From an uncultured Lachnospiraceae bacterium (GTDB taxonomy: Bacteria; Bacillota; Clostridia; Lachnospirales; Lachnospiraceae), in the NCBI GenBank assembly GCA_910588655.1, contig CAJUPJ010000029.1:1-48620 (forward strand): a stretch of 48,620 bases of DNA, written 5' to 3'. The position numbers and the translations under genes are program-made. The notes beneath the pieces are model-generated. The model made no database searches. It was not told where the DNA came from and worked only from the letters and a program-made list of their open reading frames with translations. The first letter of the stretch is position 1. Each line of letters opens with the position of its first letter. Below, one piece after another: positions 23,111-32,269 of this stretch.

Positions 23111-23145
23111 TTACTTCAGTCCCTTCACTGCATAAAACACAGTTT

Positions 23146-23655
23146 TTATAATTCTTTGATAAAAATACAATACAGTCCATGCCTGCTGTGCAACCCATTA
23201 TACCATTCATCCCAGAATACATCAAACAGCACTTTCTTATCTTTTAATATAATAGTAAAATAGTCCTCTCCATAAAGCCTGAATAACTCCATAATGCCTC
23301 TTTTTATACTGCTGGCTTCTACTTCATACCATTTTCCGCTTGGCACAGGTGATGGCATAAGCCACCTGCCTGTTACCTGTATTTCTTCTATTACTTTTTT
23401 CAAATTCTTTATATTAGTACTGTACTTATTTTCTTTTATTATAACTTTTTCTGGTTTTGCATCATAACTGTTTATTGATTCTAAAATGCTTTCTGCATGG
23501 CTGATTAATTCCTGGCTGGCGGTGTCCTCATCTGCCATTCTGCAGAAACGTAAATTTTTTAGATTATTTATTATTATCTGGTCTTTTATAGCATCCTGTT
23601 TAATTCTTATCTGCTCTTTTCTAATCCTCAGTTGTTCTTTTAATCCAGCATCCAT
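23146..23655 (-). CDS. Unknown helical protein with conserved-looking C-terminal domain
   Basis: A 169-residue protein I do not recognise. The N-terminal 60 residues are a charged coil (MDAGLKEQLRIRKEQIRIKQ); the C-terminal part is compact and aromatic (WLMPSPVPSGKWYEVEASSI and ILKDKKVLFDVFWDEWYNGL). No signal peptide, membrane segment or catalytic motif is seen. An earlier ATG at 23697 overlaps the preceding gene and lacks a ribosome site; AAAGGAATTATAGGG before the ATG at 23655 is better. It lies between the GtrII-like glucosyltransferase and the MBL hydrolase, probably co-transcribed, but no functional link is evident. Confidence 0.65.
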   Translation of the reverse strand: MDAGLKEQLRIRKEQIRIKQDAIKDQIIINNLKNLRFCRMADEDTASQELISHAESILESINSYDAKPEKVIIKENKYSTNIKNLKKVIEEIQVTGRWLMPSPVPSGKWYEVEASSIKRGIMELFRLYGEDYFTIILKDKKVLFDVFWDEWYNGLHSRHGLYCIFIKEL

Positions 23656-23689
23656 CCCTATAATTCCTTTTCTATAAATTAAATATATA

Positions 23690-25264
23690 TTATACATTTG
23701 AAATTTTAACTACTATATATCCATCAATCTCCTGGATAGAACCCTCCGCTGGAAATAAAGGCATATTTTTTACATCATCACGACTGTTCATTGCTATGCT
23801 TGCATCATCTGGAGCATATGCCAGATTTACTCCTATATTTCTTAAAATCCCATTATATGCCATTCTAAGACAGTCAGGTTTTAACCAGAATTCCCCATAT
23901 CTTGCATATGAATTTGCCATATCCCAGAATTTTGTGGCACTGAACATAGGATTATAACTTGGACATCCAATAAATATATAACTTTTATCATAATCAATCA
24001 TTTGTTTTGTGCGTAATTCTGACACTACTTCATGTATCAGTGTTTCTGATGAATTTCTGCCCTCATACATAGTTTCCTGGTCAACTGCTGTCATATAAAT
24101 ATTGCCATAAAGAATAATTGTCAGAACTGCTACATAAACTATCTTGAATTTTTTAAAGCAATTTGTACATAATTCTTCTTTTATACTACTAATAAAGCAC
24201 AATATAATAGGAAATAAAATTGCCATACCAGCCGTCATTTGTATTGCAATACCAGCTTTTGTAGCAAGAAATAAACTAGCATTACATGCCATTGGAATTA
24301 CAACAGAAGACGCTATAAGTAATACCACTTTTATAATATCCTTTTTAACAAGCATTATTATTTTGATAACAAGCGCAATAATTACAATTCCACACACCAG
24401 ATAATAAATTCCTGTTTCCTGGAATATATTATGCTTAATTGAATTTTTGAAAAAATAATTAATAAAAACTTTGTATGATTTTGTAATATTCTGTGGAAAG
24501 CATATAAGCATATCACTAACAGAAATACTATCTGCCCCGTTGTAAGAAGAAGGAATTACACCAAATACATTTAAATGGAACTGCCATATTAATTTATAGA
24601 TAATGCACCCTGCTGCTAAGGTAAAAATACTTCCCAAAGTAAATTGTATTATTTTCTTATTTTCTTCGTCTGTTATTACCATTCTTATAAATACAATTAC
24701 AAGAATTATACACGTACAGGCAAGATTCGCCTGGTAAGCCCCAAGTTCCAGAGCAATTACCATAGCAGATACCACCTTCCCACCCACGCTCTGTTTTTTT
24801 ATCAAAATCCATGCCGCCAGTATAGCTAAAAGGAAACTAGCACCAAATGTAGGTGACATATATCGGTATGACAGATAATTACATACTGTTGTACTTGATA
24901 TAATAATCATTCCTGCCAGATATCCAGTTTTTTTTCCAATCTGTCCAAATATATCAAAAATAAATATATTTCCAAGAATTATCAAAAATAATGCCAGACA
25001 TGATGTCAATGGTTCAGATGAAATACCCATACGTAAACGGTCTATATAAAGCCAGAACCATCTGCCTATAGAAAGTTCCCATGTACCTGAAAGTGCATAA
25101 TTGCCACTCCATAAACCATCATAATGATTGGTAAGCTGGTTTGTTATTAATATGCTATACAATAATATGGCAAATATAAACTGTATTATTACCATTTTTT
25201 TAATCTGGCTGCATTTCCATGTATTATCTTTATACCATTTTGATAGTTTCTCCAATATATTCAT
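23690..25264 (-). CDS. GtrII-type multi-spanning glucosyltransferase
   Basis: A 524-residue integral membrane protein with about 11 hydrophobic helices. The N-terminal loop after TM1 reads NQLTNHYDGLW and continues to GRWFWLYIDRLRMG, the acidic-plus-GRW pattern of the Glucos_trans_II (GtrII) family, which uses lipid-linked glucose to decorate surface polysaccharide. The extracytoplasmic C-terminus contains YIFIGCPSYNPMFSATKFWD. Homologues in Gram-positives are poorly characterised; modification of teichoic acid or capsule is the best guess. The start at 25264 follows AAAGGAAATGATT (8 nt); the ATG at 25270 is too close. It lies 24 bp after gltX in the same direction. Confidence 0.82.
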   Translation of the reverse strand: MNILEKLSKWYKDNTWKCSQIKKMVIIQFIFAILLYSILITNQLTNHYDGLWSGNYALSGTWELSIGRWFWLYIDRLRMGISSEPLTSCLALFLIILGNIFIFDIFGQIGKKTGYLAGMIIISSTTVCNYLSYRYMSPTFGASFLLAILAAWILIKKQSVGGKVVSAMVIALELGAYQANLACTCIILVIVFIRMVITDEENKKIIQFTLGSIFTLAAGCIIYKLIWQFHLNVFGVIPSSYNGADSISVSDMLICFPQNITKSYKVFINYFFKNSIKHNIFQETGIYYLVCGIVIIALVIKIIMLVKKDIIKVVLLIASSVVIPMACNASLFLATKAGIAIQMTAGMAILFPIILCFISSIKEELCTNCFKKFKIVYVAVLTIILYGNIYMTAVDQETMYEGRNSSETLIHEVVSELRTKQMIDYDKSYIFIGCPSYNPMFSATKFWDMANSYARYGEFWLKPDCLRMAYNGILRNIGVNLAYAPDDASIAMNSRDDVKNMPLFPAEGSIQEIDGYIVVKISNV

Positions 25265-25288
25265 AATCATTTCCTTTTAATTATATAT

Positions 25289-26983
25289 CTACAACATGGC
25301 GTCTTCTATACGGCTTGTCATCTGTTCTTCACCCATTACATGTACTATAGACCACAAATCAGGTGTATTGGCACGTCCTGTTATTGCAATACGTATGATT
25401 TCTGCAATATCTGATACATTGCCTTTATACTTTTCTGGTTCTTTCTTATATGCTTTCATATCTGATGCAAAACCAAATTTATCTGCAATATCTTTTAATT
25501 TATTAAACCACGCATTATTGTCGTCGTTATGGCTGTATGTTGCAAGATATTCATTTAATACTGCTTTTACAGTTTCATTATCAAACCTGGAACTGTCTTT
25601 TTCCTGCTGCCCGTCCTCTTCAAAATCAAAGAAATAAGAAATAAGCTGGAATACCTGCCTTGCATATATAAAGTCTTTTCTCCTGCGCTTCATTCCAATG
25701 CCCATATAAAGCCTTAAGATACCAAGCATTTTTTCTTTGTCTGCAAACCAGGTTTTACATTTCTTCGGCTCATGCTCTTCTGCCCACTCATGCAGGAAAT
25801 CATACATTTCATATTCTGAAAGGGCTGAAAGTTCGTTTTTACAGATATTATGGAGTTTATCTTTATCAAACAGTGCACCAGACTGGCTCATTTTACTTGT
25901 TGAGAATGGGAACTCGTTAATATCCTTGCCGGGGAATTTCTCATGCCATTCTTCAAAGTTTGAATTAAGCAAGGTAAGCAGATAAACTTTCATGCAGTAT
26001 GGATGGTATCCGTCTTTTCTGTAATAATCAAGCGAAAGTTCAGGGTCTTTTCTTTTAGAAAGTTTTCTCTTGCCGCCAGTTTCTTCATCAAATTTCATAA
26101 GAAGTGCTGTATGCCCATATGATGGCATTTTAAAGCCAAGTATATGGAAAAGCTCGTAGTGTATTGGCACTGACGCAAGCCATTCGCCGCCGCGTATAAC
26201 CATTGTTGTCCTCATAAGGTGGTCATCTATGGCATGTGCAAAGTGGTATGTCGGGACTCCGTCCTTTTTAAGCAGCACAATATCATGTATATTTTCTGGA
26301 AGTTTAACCTCACCTTTAATGCTGTCTTTAAATATAATTTCACCATCAGGGCTTCCCTGTGAACGCAGCCTGATAACATATTCCTTGCCAGCCTTTATAT
26401 TTTCCTGTATTTCATCAAATGAAAGATGGCGGCATGTTGCGTATTCACCATAGTAACCTGTAAGGATTTTATCCGCATCCTGCTGCTGCCTGGTCTTTTC
26501 CAGTTCTTCCTCTGTACAGAAGCATGGATATGCCAGCCCCTTTGCAACAAGGTCTTTAACATAAGTATGGTATATTTCTACCCTTTGTCTCTGGAAATAA
26601 GGCCCGTAAAGATTATTTTCCCTGCTGTTTTCAAAGCCTGCCCCTTCGTCAAACTCTATATTAAAATATTTCATTACATTTATAATTGTTTCAACAGCAC
26701 CATCAACTTTACGCTTTTCGTCCGTATCTTCTATCCTTAAGTAAAATACGCCGCCCTTTTTATGGGCAATCCTTTCATCTGCAAGTGCACTGTAAAGGTT
26801 GCCAAGGTGCATAAAACCTGTAGGGCTTGGTGCAAGACGTGTAACTTCTGCCTTTGAAGGAAGTTTCCTGTATGGGTATTTCTCTTCATAAAAACCTGGT
26901 GTATTTACTACATCCGGGAACAACAGGTCTGCTAACTTTTTAAAATCTTCACTATTATTTATATTACTATTTATATTATCCAT
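25289..26983 (-). CDS. gltX: Glutamyl-tRNA synthetase (class I, N-terminally extended)
   Basis: Charges tRNA-Glu with glutamate. At 564 residues it is longer than the usual 480-500, mainly through an N-terminal extension of about 45 residues before the class I signature. RLAPSPTGFMHLGNLYSALA contains the HIGH-type motif (HLGN); LRIEDTDEKR and FCTEEELEK are typical GluRS sequences; GKRKLSKRKDPELSL is the KMSKS-type loop. The C-terminal anticodon-binding region is helical and Lachnospiraceae-like. Whether it also handles tRNA-Gln cannot be told from sequence alone. ATGGAGAAAAA precedes the ATG. It lies 33 bp after rluD. Confidence 0.96.
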   Translation of the reverse strand: MDNINSNINNSEDFKKLADLLFPDVVNTPGFYEEKYPYRKLPSKAEVTRLAPSPTGFMHLGNLYSALADERIAHKKGGVFYLRIEDTDEKRKVDGAVETIINVMKYFNIEFDEGAGFENSRENNLYGPYFQRQRVEIYHTYVKDLVAKGLAYPCFCTEEELEKTRQQQDADKILTGYYGEYATCRHLSFDEIQENIKAGKEYVIRLRSQGSPDGEIIFKDSIKGEVKLPENIHDIVLLKKDGVPTYHFAHAIDDHLMRTTMVIRGGEWLASVPIHYELFHILGFKMPSYGHTALLMKFDEETGGKRKLSKRKDPELSLDYYRKDGYHPYCMKVYLLTLLNSNFEEWHEKFPGKDINEFPFSTSKMSQSGALFDKDKLHNICKNELSALSEYEMYDFLHEWAEEHEPKKCKTWFADKEKMLGILRLYMGIGMKRRRKDFIYARQVFQLISYFFDFEEDGQQEKDSSRFDNETVKAVLNEYLATYSHNDDNNAWFNKLKDIADKFGFASDMKAYKKEPEKYKGNVSDIAEIIRIAITGRANTPDLWSIVHVMGEEQMTSRIEDAML

Positions 26984-27016
26984 TTTTTCTCCATTCCGCC
27001 GTACAGGCTGTATTTT

Positions 27017-27940
27017 TTAAGAAAGAATTTCCAGAAGCTTTTTAAAATAATCTGGCAATGGTGCTTCAAATTCCATATATTTCTTTGTAGAAGGGTGGAT
27101 AAAACCAAGCGTCTTTGCATGTAATGTCTGGCCTTCAAGGTTAAATGGGCATTTTGCCGGGCCATATACATTGTCGCCGAGCACAGGATTTCCAATAGAT
27201 GCCATATGCACACGTATCTGGTGTGTGCGGCCTGTTTCAAGACTGCACTCAATATAAGTGTACCTGTTATCCAGATTGTCCAGTACCTTATAATGTGTTA
27301 CCGCATCTTTGCCATTCCGGACATTAACTGCCATCTTCTTCCTGTCGGCAGGATGCCTTCCTATAGCCGCCCTGACAGTCCCTTCTTCCTCTTTTACATG
27401 GTTATGTACTATTGCATGGTAAGTCCTTGTAATAGAATGTTCCTTAAGCTGTGCTGCAAGGAAATTGTGCGAAATATCATTTTTGCACGCAACTATAACC
27501 CCTGTAGTGTCCTGGTCAATCCTGTGTACAATTCCAGGGCGCATTACGCCATTTATGCCAGAAAGCGAGTCTTTGCAATGGTAAAGCAGCGCATTAACAA
27601 CAGTGCCGGAATAATGGCCAGGTGCAGGGTGTACTACCATATGTTTAGGTTTATTTATTACAATAATATCACTATCTTCATAAATAATGTCAAGTGGCAG
27701 GTTTTCAGGATTTATCTCCAGTTCTGTGGCAGGAACCTCATAAACATGTACAATATCAGAACCAATGATTTTATAGCTTGCTTTTGCCGCCTTTCCATTT
27801 ACAAGTATATTGCCATCCTTAATCTGTTTCTGTATATATGAGCGTGATTTATCCTGAAGCACGCCTGCAAGGAAGCTGTCAAGCCTCATCCCTGCACTGT
27901 CTTCCCCTGCCAGATAGTCACTTCCAGGCATATTTTCCAT
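27017..27940 (-). CDS. rluD: RluA-family large-subunit rRNA pseudouridine synthase
   Basis: Isomerises uridines in 23S rRNA. 307 residues with an N-terminal S4 domain (MRLDSFLAGVLQDKSRSYIQ and DGNILVNGKAAKASYKI) and the RluA catalytic domain: PGIVHRIDQDTTGVIV holds the catalytic Asp, and LETGRTHQIRVHMASIGNPV is the conserved RTHQIR box. Position next to lspA is the classic lspA-rluD pairing in Firmicutes. Assignment to RluD rather than another RluA paralogue rests on this context and on the S4 domain. AAGGTGGAATATA precedes the ATG. Confidence 0.93.
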   Translation of the reverse strand: MENMPGSDYLAGEDSAGMRLDSFLAGVLQDKSRSYIQKQIKDGNILVNGKAAKASYKIIGSDIVHVYEVPATELEINPENLPLDIIYEDSDIIVINKPKHMVVHPAPGHYSGTVVNALLYHCKDSLSGINGVMRPGIVHRIDQDTTGVIVACKNDISHNFLAAQLKEHSITRTYHAIVHNHVKEEEGTVRAAIGRHPADRKKMAVNVRNGKDAVTHYKVLDNLDNRYTYIECSLETGRTHQIRVHMASIGNPVLGDNVYGPAKCPFNLEGQTLHAKTLGFIHPSTKKYMEFEAPLPDYFKKLLEILS

Positions 27941-27987
27941 TATATTCCACCTTCCATAATTCCAGTTGTTCTGCTGCCCTGGCAGTT

Positions 27988-28482
27988 TTATGCACGCTTT
28001 TTAATCCTGAATATCTCTAAATCTTCATCATTATAATAGAACATTATACAAAATACTGCTGCAAAAGCTGCTATAACTACATAACAGTCAGCTACATTAA
28101 ATATTGGGAAATCTATTAATTCAAAATACAGAAAATCCGTAACGTAACCATATTTTATCCTGTCATACATATTGCCAGCAGCGCCTGAAAGCAGCATTAC
28201 CAGGATTATATCCATAGGTATATACCTCTTTGTAAATGGAATTTTTATAAAAGCTGCTATAACTAAGGCTAATATTATAATGGTTACAGCCAGTAATAAA
28301 AAGCGCCTGCCCTGCATTATGCCAAAAGCAGCCCCTTTATTCTCAAGATAAAGCAGACGGAACACGCCTTTTATAACAGGTATCCCGTCTGTCCCTTTAA
28401 TGCCCTCTGCAAGGATTTTTGTAATCCTGTCTGCTGCAAAAAGAATTGTAAACCCGGTTATTCCAAATAAGTATTTTTTCAA
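27988..28482 (-). CDS. lspA: Lipoprotein signal peptidase II
   Basis: Membrane aspartyl protease that removes signal peptides from diacylglyceryl-prolipoproteins. 164 residues with four TM helices. Signature sequences are YLENKGAAFGIMQG, LSGAAGNMYDRIKYGYVTDF (catalytic Asp in the NMYDR segment) and FPIFNVADCYVV (second catalytic Asp). The start is a TTG at 28482, 7 nt after GGAGA; no better ATG exists. 14 bp separate it from aroB. The lipoprotein D,D-carboxypeptidase at 35960 would be a client. Confidence 0.95.
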   Translation of the reverse strand: MKKYLFGITGFTILFAADRITKILAEGIKGTDGIPVIKGVFRLLYLENKGAAFGIMQGRRFLLLAVTIIILALVIAAFIKIPFTKRYIPMDIILVMLLSGAAGNMYDRIKYGYVTDFLYFELIDFPIFNVADCYVVIAAFAAVFCIMFYYNDEDLEIFRIKKRA

Positions 28483-28496
28483 AATGAAATCTCCTG

Positions 28497-29585
28497 CTAT
28501 CCTAAAACAGTATCTAACGCCTCACACATTTCACTGTCTGTTACATCATTGCATATAACTGCATTGCCCATTCCGTTAAGAAGTATAAATTTTATTTTTC
28601 CTGCATCCATTTTTTTGTCACTTTTGGAAATATTTATTATATCTTCTGCTTTTAACCCATCTGTTTTTACTGGAAGTTTTAAATCCTTAAGCACCTGGCA
28701 TATGCTGTTATATTCTGCCTGGCTTAACATACCCCGTTTCATTGATATATATGATGCTGCTGCCATCCCGGCAGATACACATTCTCCATGCAGCATTGAA
28801 AAATCCTTAAGTTTTTCTATTGCATGTCCAAGTGTATGCCCAAAGTTTAAAACTGCACGTTCCCCTTTTTCTTCCGGGTCATTTTCTACAACTGCACGTT
28901 TAATATTGCAGCTTCCTGCAACAATTTCTTCAAGCACAGAAAGGTCACGTGAATTTATCCCATTATAATTATCCTTAATATAGTCCAGATACTTCATATC
29001 CCTGATAAGCCCATGTTTTACTACTTCACCAAATCCAGAGTAATACTGTCCGTCTGTCAGTGTAGATAACATTGAAACATTGATATAAACAGCGGATGGC
29101 TGGTGGAATGAACCTACCATATTTTTATATCCCCTGAAATCTACACCAGTTTTGCCGCCTATACTGCTGTCAACCATTGCAACAAGCGATGATGGTATCT
29201 GTATAACACGTATTCCACGCAGGTATGTTGCAGCGGCAAATCCTGCCATGTCCCCTGTAACACCACCTCCAAGTGCAGCAATTACATCATTTCTGTCAAA
29301 ATGTTCTTTAATAAGTTTTTCATAAAAATCTTCTATTGTATCAAGGTTCTTTGACTTCTCACCTGCTTCAAATGTATAAGAAACTGCCTTAGATGTATAT
29401 TCCTTTGCAATATCCATAACATTATCCAGATAATAGCTTCCAACTGTACTGTCTGTCAGAATACACAGCTTGCGGTTTTCCAGGCAGAGGCTTTCAAATA
29501 CAGCAGGAAACCCGCTAAAATCCTGTTCTATATTTATATTATAAAGAGGTTTATTATCATAATGTATATTAACCAGTCTTCCCAT
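28497..29585 (-). CDS. aroB: 3-dehydroquinate synthase
   Basis: Converts DAHP to 3-dehydroquinate, step two of the shikimate pathway, NAD- and metal-dependent. 362 residues, full length. Seen are ALGGGVTGDMAGFAAATYLR (NAD loop), IPSSLVAMVDSSIGGKTGVD, GFGEVVKHGLI (Glu/Lys active-site region) and LNFGHTLGHAIEKL plus LHGECVSAGM (metal-binding His). It is embedded between divIVA and lspA in the division/ylm cluster rather than with other aro genes, with gaps of 24 and 14 bp, so it is co-transcribed with them. GAGGAAGACT precedes the ATG. Confidence 0.96.
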   Translation of the reverse strand: MGRLVNIHYDNKPLYNINIEQDFSGFPAVFESLCLENRKLCILTDSTVGSYYLDNVMDIAKEYTSKAVSYTFEAGEKSKNLDTIEDFYEKLIKEHFDRNDVIAALGGGVTGDMAGFAAATYLRGIRVIQIPSSLVAMVDSSIGGKTGVDFRGYKNMVGSFHQPSAVYINVSMLSTLTDGQYYSGFGEVVKHGLIRDMKYLDYIKDNYNGINSRDLSVLEEIVAGSCNIKRAVVENDPEEKGERAVLNFGHTLGHAIEKLKDFSMLHGECVSAGMAAASYISMKRGMLSQAEYNSICQVLKDLKLPVKTDGLKAEDIINISKSDKKMDAGKIKFILLNGMGNAVICNDVTDSEMCEALDTVLG

Positions 29586-29609
29586 AGTCTTCCTCGTTCT
29601 TTCAATATT

Positions 29610-30497
29610 TTATTCAGGGTCAATAAATGTAAACGGAGTTGGCTGCTCTGGCTCTTTGGCAGCAGAATACTCACTTCCGTCACTGTTCCATGAAAACTTT
29701 TCTTTACCATCCTGGTTTATTTCTTCCAGCCCAGGCTGTTCCATATCTGTCTGTTCCATATTATCTGTATTATCTATATTATCCTTTACAGTATTATCCT
29801 CTTCTGTATTATATTCTTTTATATCATTATTTCCATTATTATCTATATCTAATTCTTTAACATGAAGTTTATACTCATCACTTCCAAGCAAATCAAGCTG
29901 TGCTTTTGCAAGCTTCTCTATCTTGCGGCAGTAATGTTCGTAATCCTGCACAAGCCTTATTGCGTTTATTCTTATGCCATCAAGTTCATCCTGTGCCTTA
30001 GACTTTATATCTGATGCCTGTTTTTCAGCATCACTAATAATTAAAGCAGCCTTTGTTTCTGCTTCCCTTTCCAGGGCTTCTGCCTTTATTTCCGCTTCCC
30101 TGATAAGCTGCCCTGATTTTTCTTCTGCTTCCCTGATAGCAGACTCTTTTTCTGCTTTCATCCCATCTGCTTCTGCTTTTATATCTTTTATAATTACATC
30201 CGCCTTTTCCTGGGCATCCTTAACAATTTTATCTGCCTGTTCTTTTGCAGCTTCCTGTGTTTCTGTTGAAGTTTTTTCTGCAAGTATAAGCGCTTTCTGC
30301 AAAGTATTTTCCATCTGTTTATAATACTGTATGCCTTCGCTTAATGAAGTTATCTTTTCTTTTAATGTGCGGTTTTCCCGAAAAAGAGTCTCATAGCTGT
30401 CAAGTATGGAAGCCAGAAACTCTTCGGTATCTTTTTTATTATATCCGCTCATGGATGTTTTAAGTGTATGGTTCTGTATATCAATAGGTGTAAGCAT
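29610..30497 (-). CDS. divIVA: DivIVA-family cell division/polarity protein
   Basis: A 295-residue coiled-coil protein that recognises curved membrane at septa and poles. The conserved N-terminus is MLTPIDIQNHTLKTSMSGYN followed by KKDTEEFLASILDSYE. A long heptad region follows (about 30-200) rich in Ala/Glu/Lys repeats such as REAEEKSGQLIREAEIKAEA. The C-terminal tail (about 215-295) is Asn/Asp/Glu-rich and low complexity, longer than in Bacillus DivIVA. Upstream ylmH, yggT, sepF and yggS form the standard ylm cluster; MinC/D/E encoded at 38.8-40.7 kb may be a spatial partner, although MinE is also present. GAGGTAATTTAATT precedes the start. Confidence 0.94.
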   Translation of the reverse strand: MLTPIDIQNHTLKTSMSGYNKKDTEEFLASILDSYETLFRENRTLKEKITSLSEGIQYYKQMENTLQKALILAEKTSTETQEAAKEQADKIVKDAQEKADVIIKDIKAEADGMKAEKESAIREAEEKSGQLIREAEIKAEALEREAETKAALIISDAEKQASDIKSKAQDELDGIRINAIRLVQDYEHYCRKIEKLAKAQLDLLGSDEYKLHVKELDIDNNGNNDIKEYNTEEDNTVKDNIDNTDNMEQTDMEQPGLEEINQDGKEKFSWNSDGSEYSAAKEPEQPTPFTFIDPE

Positions 30498-30514
30498 AAT
30501 TAAATTACCTCCTC

Positions 30515-31315
30515 TTATATGTATTGTTTAACCGTTATATGATAACGTCCCTTCTTCGTTACGGACTGGGATACCTCAATCCTGTATTTTCCATATCCCC
30601 TTATAGAAATAATATCCCCATCACATATGTTTTTAGAACTTCCTGTACACATACGCCCATTTAAGAATACACTTCCTTCTTTTATTAATGCAAGGCTGCC
30701 TGAACGTGATATCCTGGCGGCTGTTGCTGTAACTGCATCAAGGCGCAGCGAAGGGACACTTCCCTGTATGTCTTTATACTCCTGTATAAGCGCAAGCCCC
30801 GCACCATCTACAGTTTCTGTATGGACTGACGTATGCCGTACTTTCGTTATATCCATTAAAAGTGGTGCTTTGTCCTTACAACAGAATATATATCCTGTAA
30901 CTGCACCATTTTCTTCTTTCTTTACAATAATATCCCCAATCTGGTTTCTTTCAATACCTAAACCCATTGCAGTTCCCAGATAGTCCCTGTGTGTAAGCGC
31001 ATCACAAAACTTATGGTTCAGAGCACTTATTTTTATGCACTCTATTGGAAATTCACTGTATTCTGGTGCACTGTATAATGTATCTGGGAGAAAACACACC
31101 ATAATCCTTTCTGCCCCCTGGTATCCGCCATAAGTAAGTATATAGTTATCCACCAGGCTGCGTGGAATCTTCCTGTCATCAAAAACCCTGTACAGCATAT
31201 TTGTTTCATTAAGCCCTATAAAACCGCTATATACAGGTATTCCACGCCTCCCTGCAAGCATGTGCAGGTCATATAAATGGCGGTATGTAATCTGTTCTTC
31301 CTTTGTTAAATCCAT
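30515..31315 (-). CDS. ylmH: YlmH-type S4-domain RNA-binding protein
   Basis: A 266-residue protein: an N-terminal YlmH domain (LYDLHMLAGRRGIPVYSGFI, MVCFLPDTLYSAPEYSEFPI, DALTHRDYLGTAMGLGIER) followed by a C-terminal S4 RNA-binding domain (LRLDAVTATAARISRSGSLA and FLNGRMCTGSSKNICDGDII). The family is linked to division in Streptococcus and more recently to ribosome quality control; the molecular role here is inferred. The start is the ATG at 31315 after GGGAGGGCAGAAG; the earlier ATG at 31351 adds a non-conserved tail. Middle of the sepF-yggT-ylmH-divIVA cluster. Confidence 0.93.
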   Translation of the reverse strand: MDLTKEEQITYRHLYDLHMLAGRRGIPVYSGFIGLNETNMLYRVFDDRKIPRSLVDNYILTYGGYQGAERIMVCFLPDTLYSAPEYSEFPIECIKISALNHKFCDALTHRDYLGTAMGLGIERNQIGDIIVKKEENGAVTGYIFCCKDKAPLLMDITKVRHTSVHTETVDGAGLALIQEYKDIQGSVPSLRLDAVTATAARISRSGSLALIKEGSVFLNGRMCTGSSKNICDGDIISIRGYGKYRIEVSQSVTKKGRYHITVKQYI

Positions 31316-31365
31316 CTTCTGCCCTCCCTCTGCAAAATGCCACCAGTACATTTATTCCTGCCGTC

Positions 31366-31632
31366 TTAATGCTCCATAATATATGAGCATAAACTTCCCA
31401 GATAAAACAGTACTATCAGCAGTATATATGGACTGATATCTGTCCTGAAGCATTTAAGTACAGAGTGTTTTACAAGCTTTTGTACAGGTGATAATGCGGG
31501 TGCTGCCAGCATGTCCACAAAATATTTAAACCAGCCTGCACCAGGCAGTATATTTTTTAAAAGGTATAGCAGCACATCTATCTGGAGTACAATAAAAAAT
31601 ATATATAAACAGTATGCTATATAATAAAGCAT
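31366..31632 (-). CDS. yggT: YggT family membrane protein
   Basis: An 88-residue protein with two hydrophobic helices (about 3-28 and 66-86) and the YggT middle segment WFKYFVDMLAAPALSPVQKL, where the conserved PxxxP(L/V) turn is seen as APALSPVQKL. The family accompanies sepF in Gram-positive division clusters and is thought to assist divisome or turgor functions; the exact activity is unknown. It starts almost at the sepF stop. AAGGAGTTCTGATTT precedes the ATG. Confidence 0.9.
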   Translation of the reverse strand: MLYYIAYCLYIFFIVLQIDVLLYLLKNILPGAGWFKYFVDMLAAPALSPVQKLVKHSVLKCFRTDISPYILLIVLFYLGSLCSYIMEH

Positions 31633-31635
31633 AAA

Positions 31636-32223
31636 TCAGAACTCCTTGTTTAAAGTAGGAATATTTATTACTTCATCGCTTGCTGCCACACTTTTAATAT
31701 AATCTCCTGATATATCAATATTTTTAGGCGCAAATATAAATATAAACCTTGAAACTGAACGCATATTGCCAGCAATTGAAAATATGCACCCTGATATAAA
31801 ATCCATAATCCTTTGTGCCTCAACTAAATCCATGCCTTCAAGGTTTACAACAACAGGCTGTCCATCTAATAAAATCTGGCAGATTTGCTGTGATTCACCA
31901 AAATTAGCTGGTTTGACAATATTCACTTCAACATCTGGTGAAGCGGAATGGATAGGGACTACTTTGCCAGCAGGCGGACGTGATGATGATTTTCTTGCAT
32001 TAAATGAAACCGGTTCATCATAATCACTGCCATAATCTTTATGTGAATAAGAAGCGCCCTTCTTCTCTTCCCTTTTCTGTTCACGTTGTATACGTTTCTC
32101 TTCGCGCTTTAATTCTTTGTCATCATAACTGTCATCATAGTCATCATAGAATTCGTCTTCATCATAATCATCTTCATCAGTTAATTTTAAGAAATTCATA
32201 AACTTATCTAAGCGGCCAGCCAT
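31636..32223 (-). CDS. sepF: Cell division protein SepF
   Basis: A 195-residue FtsZ-anchoring protein. N-terminal MAGRLDKFMNFLKLTDEDDY is the membrane-binding amphipathic helix followed by an extremely acidic stretch; a Lys/Glu-rich linker follows (KELKREEKRIQREQKREEKK). The C-terminal SepF domain (about 110-195) has VNIVKPANFGESQQICQILL, GQPVVVNLEGMDLVEAQRIM, DFISGCIFSIAGNMRSVSRF and FIFAPKNIDI. GGAGGAGATT sets the start at 32223; an upstream ATG at 32310 would run into yggS. Part of the yggS-sepF-yggT-ylmH-divIVA operon. Confidence 0.95.
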   Translation of the reverse strand: MAGRLDKFMNFLKLTDEDDYDEDEFYDDYDDSYDDKELKREEKRIQREQKREEKKGASYSHKDYGSDYDEPVSFNARKSSSRPPAGKVVPIHSASPDVEVNIVKPANFGESQQICQILLDGQPVVVNLEGMDLVEAQRIMDFISGCIFSIAGNMRSVSRFIFIFAPKNIDISGDYIKSVAASDEVINIPTLNKEF

Positions 32224-32269
32224 AATCTCCTCCATTTCTGCGCCAGTCTGGTACTTTAGCTTAGTACCA

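Noticed and set aside
27206..27841. 211-codon plus-strand frame inside rluD
   Set aside because: Antisense shadow of a secure housekeeping gene; no ribosome site.
29750..29850. Short tandem-like Asn/Asp codons in divIVA as a possible CRISPR or VNTR
   Set aside because: Irregular low-complexity coding for the acidic tail of DivIVA, with no regular repeat/spacer spacing.
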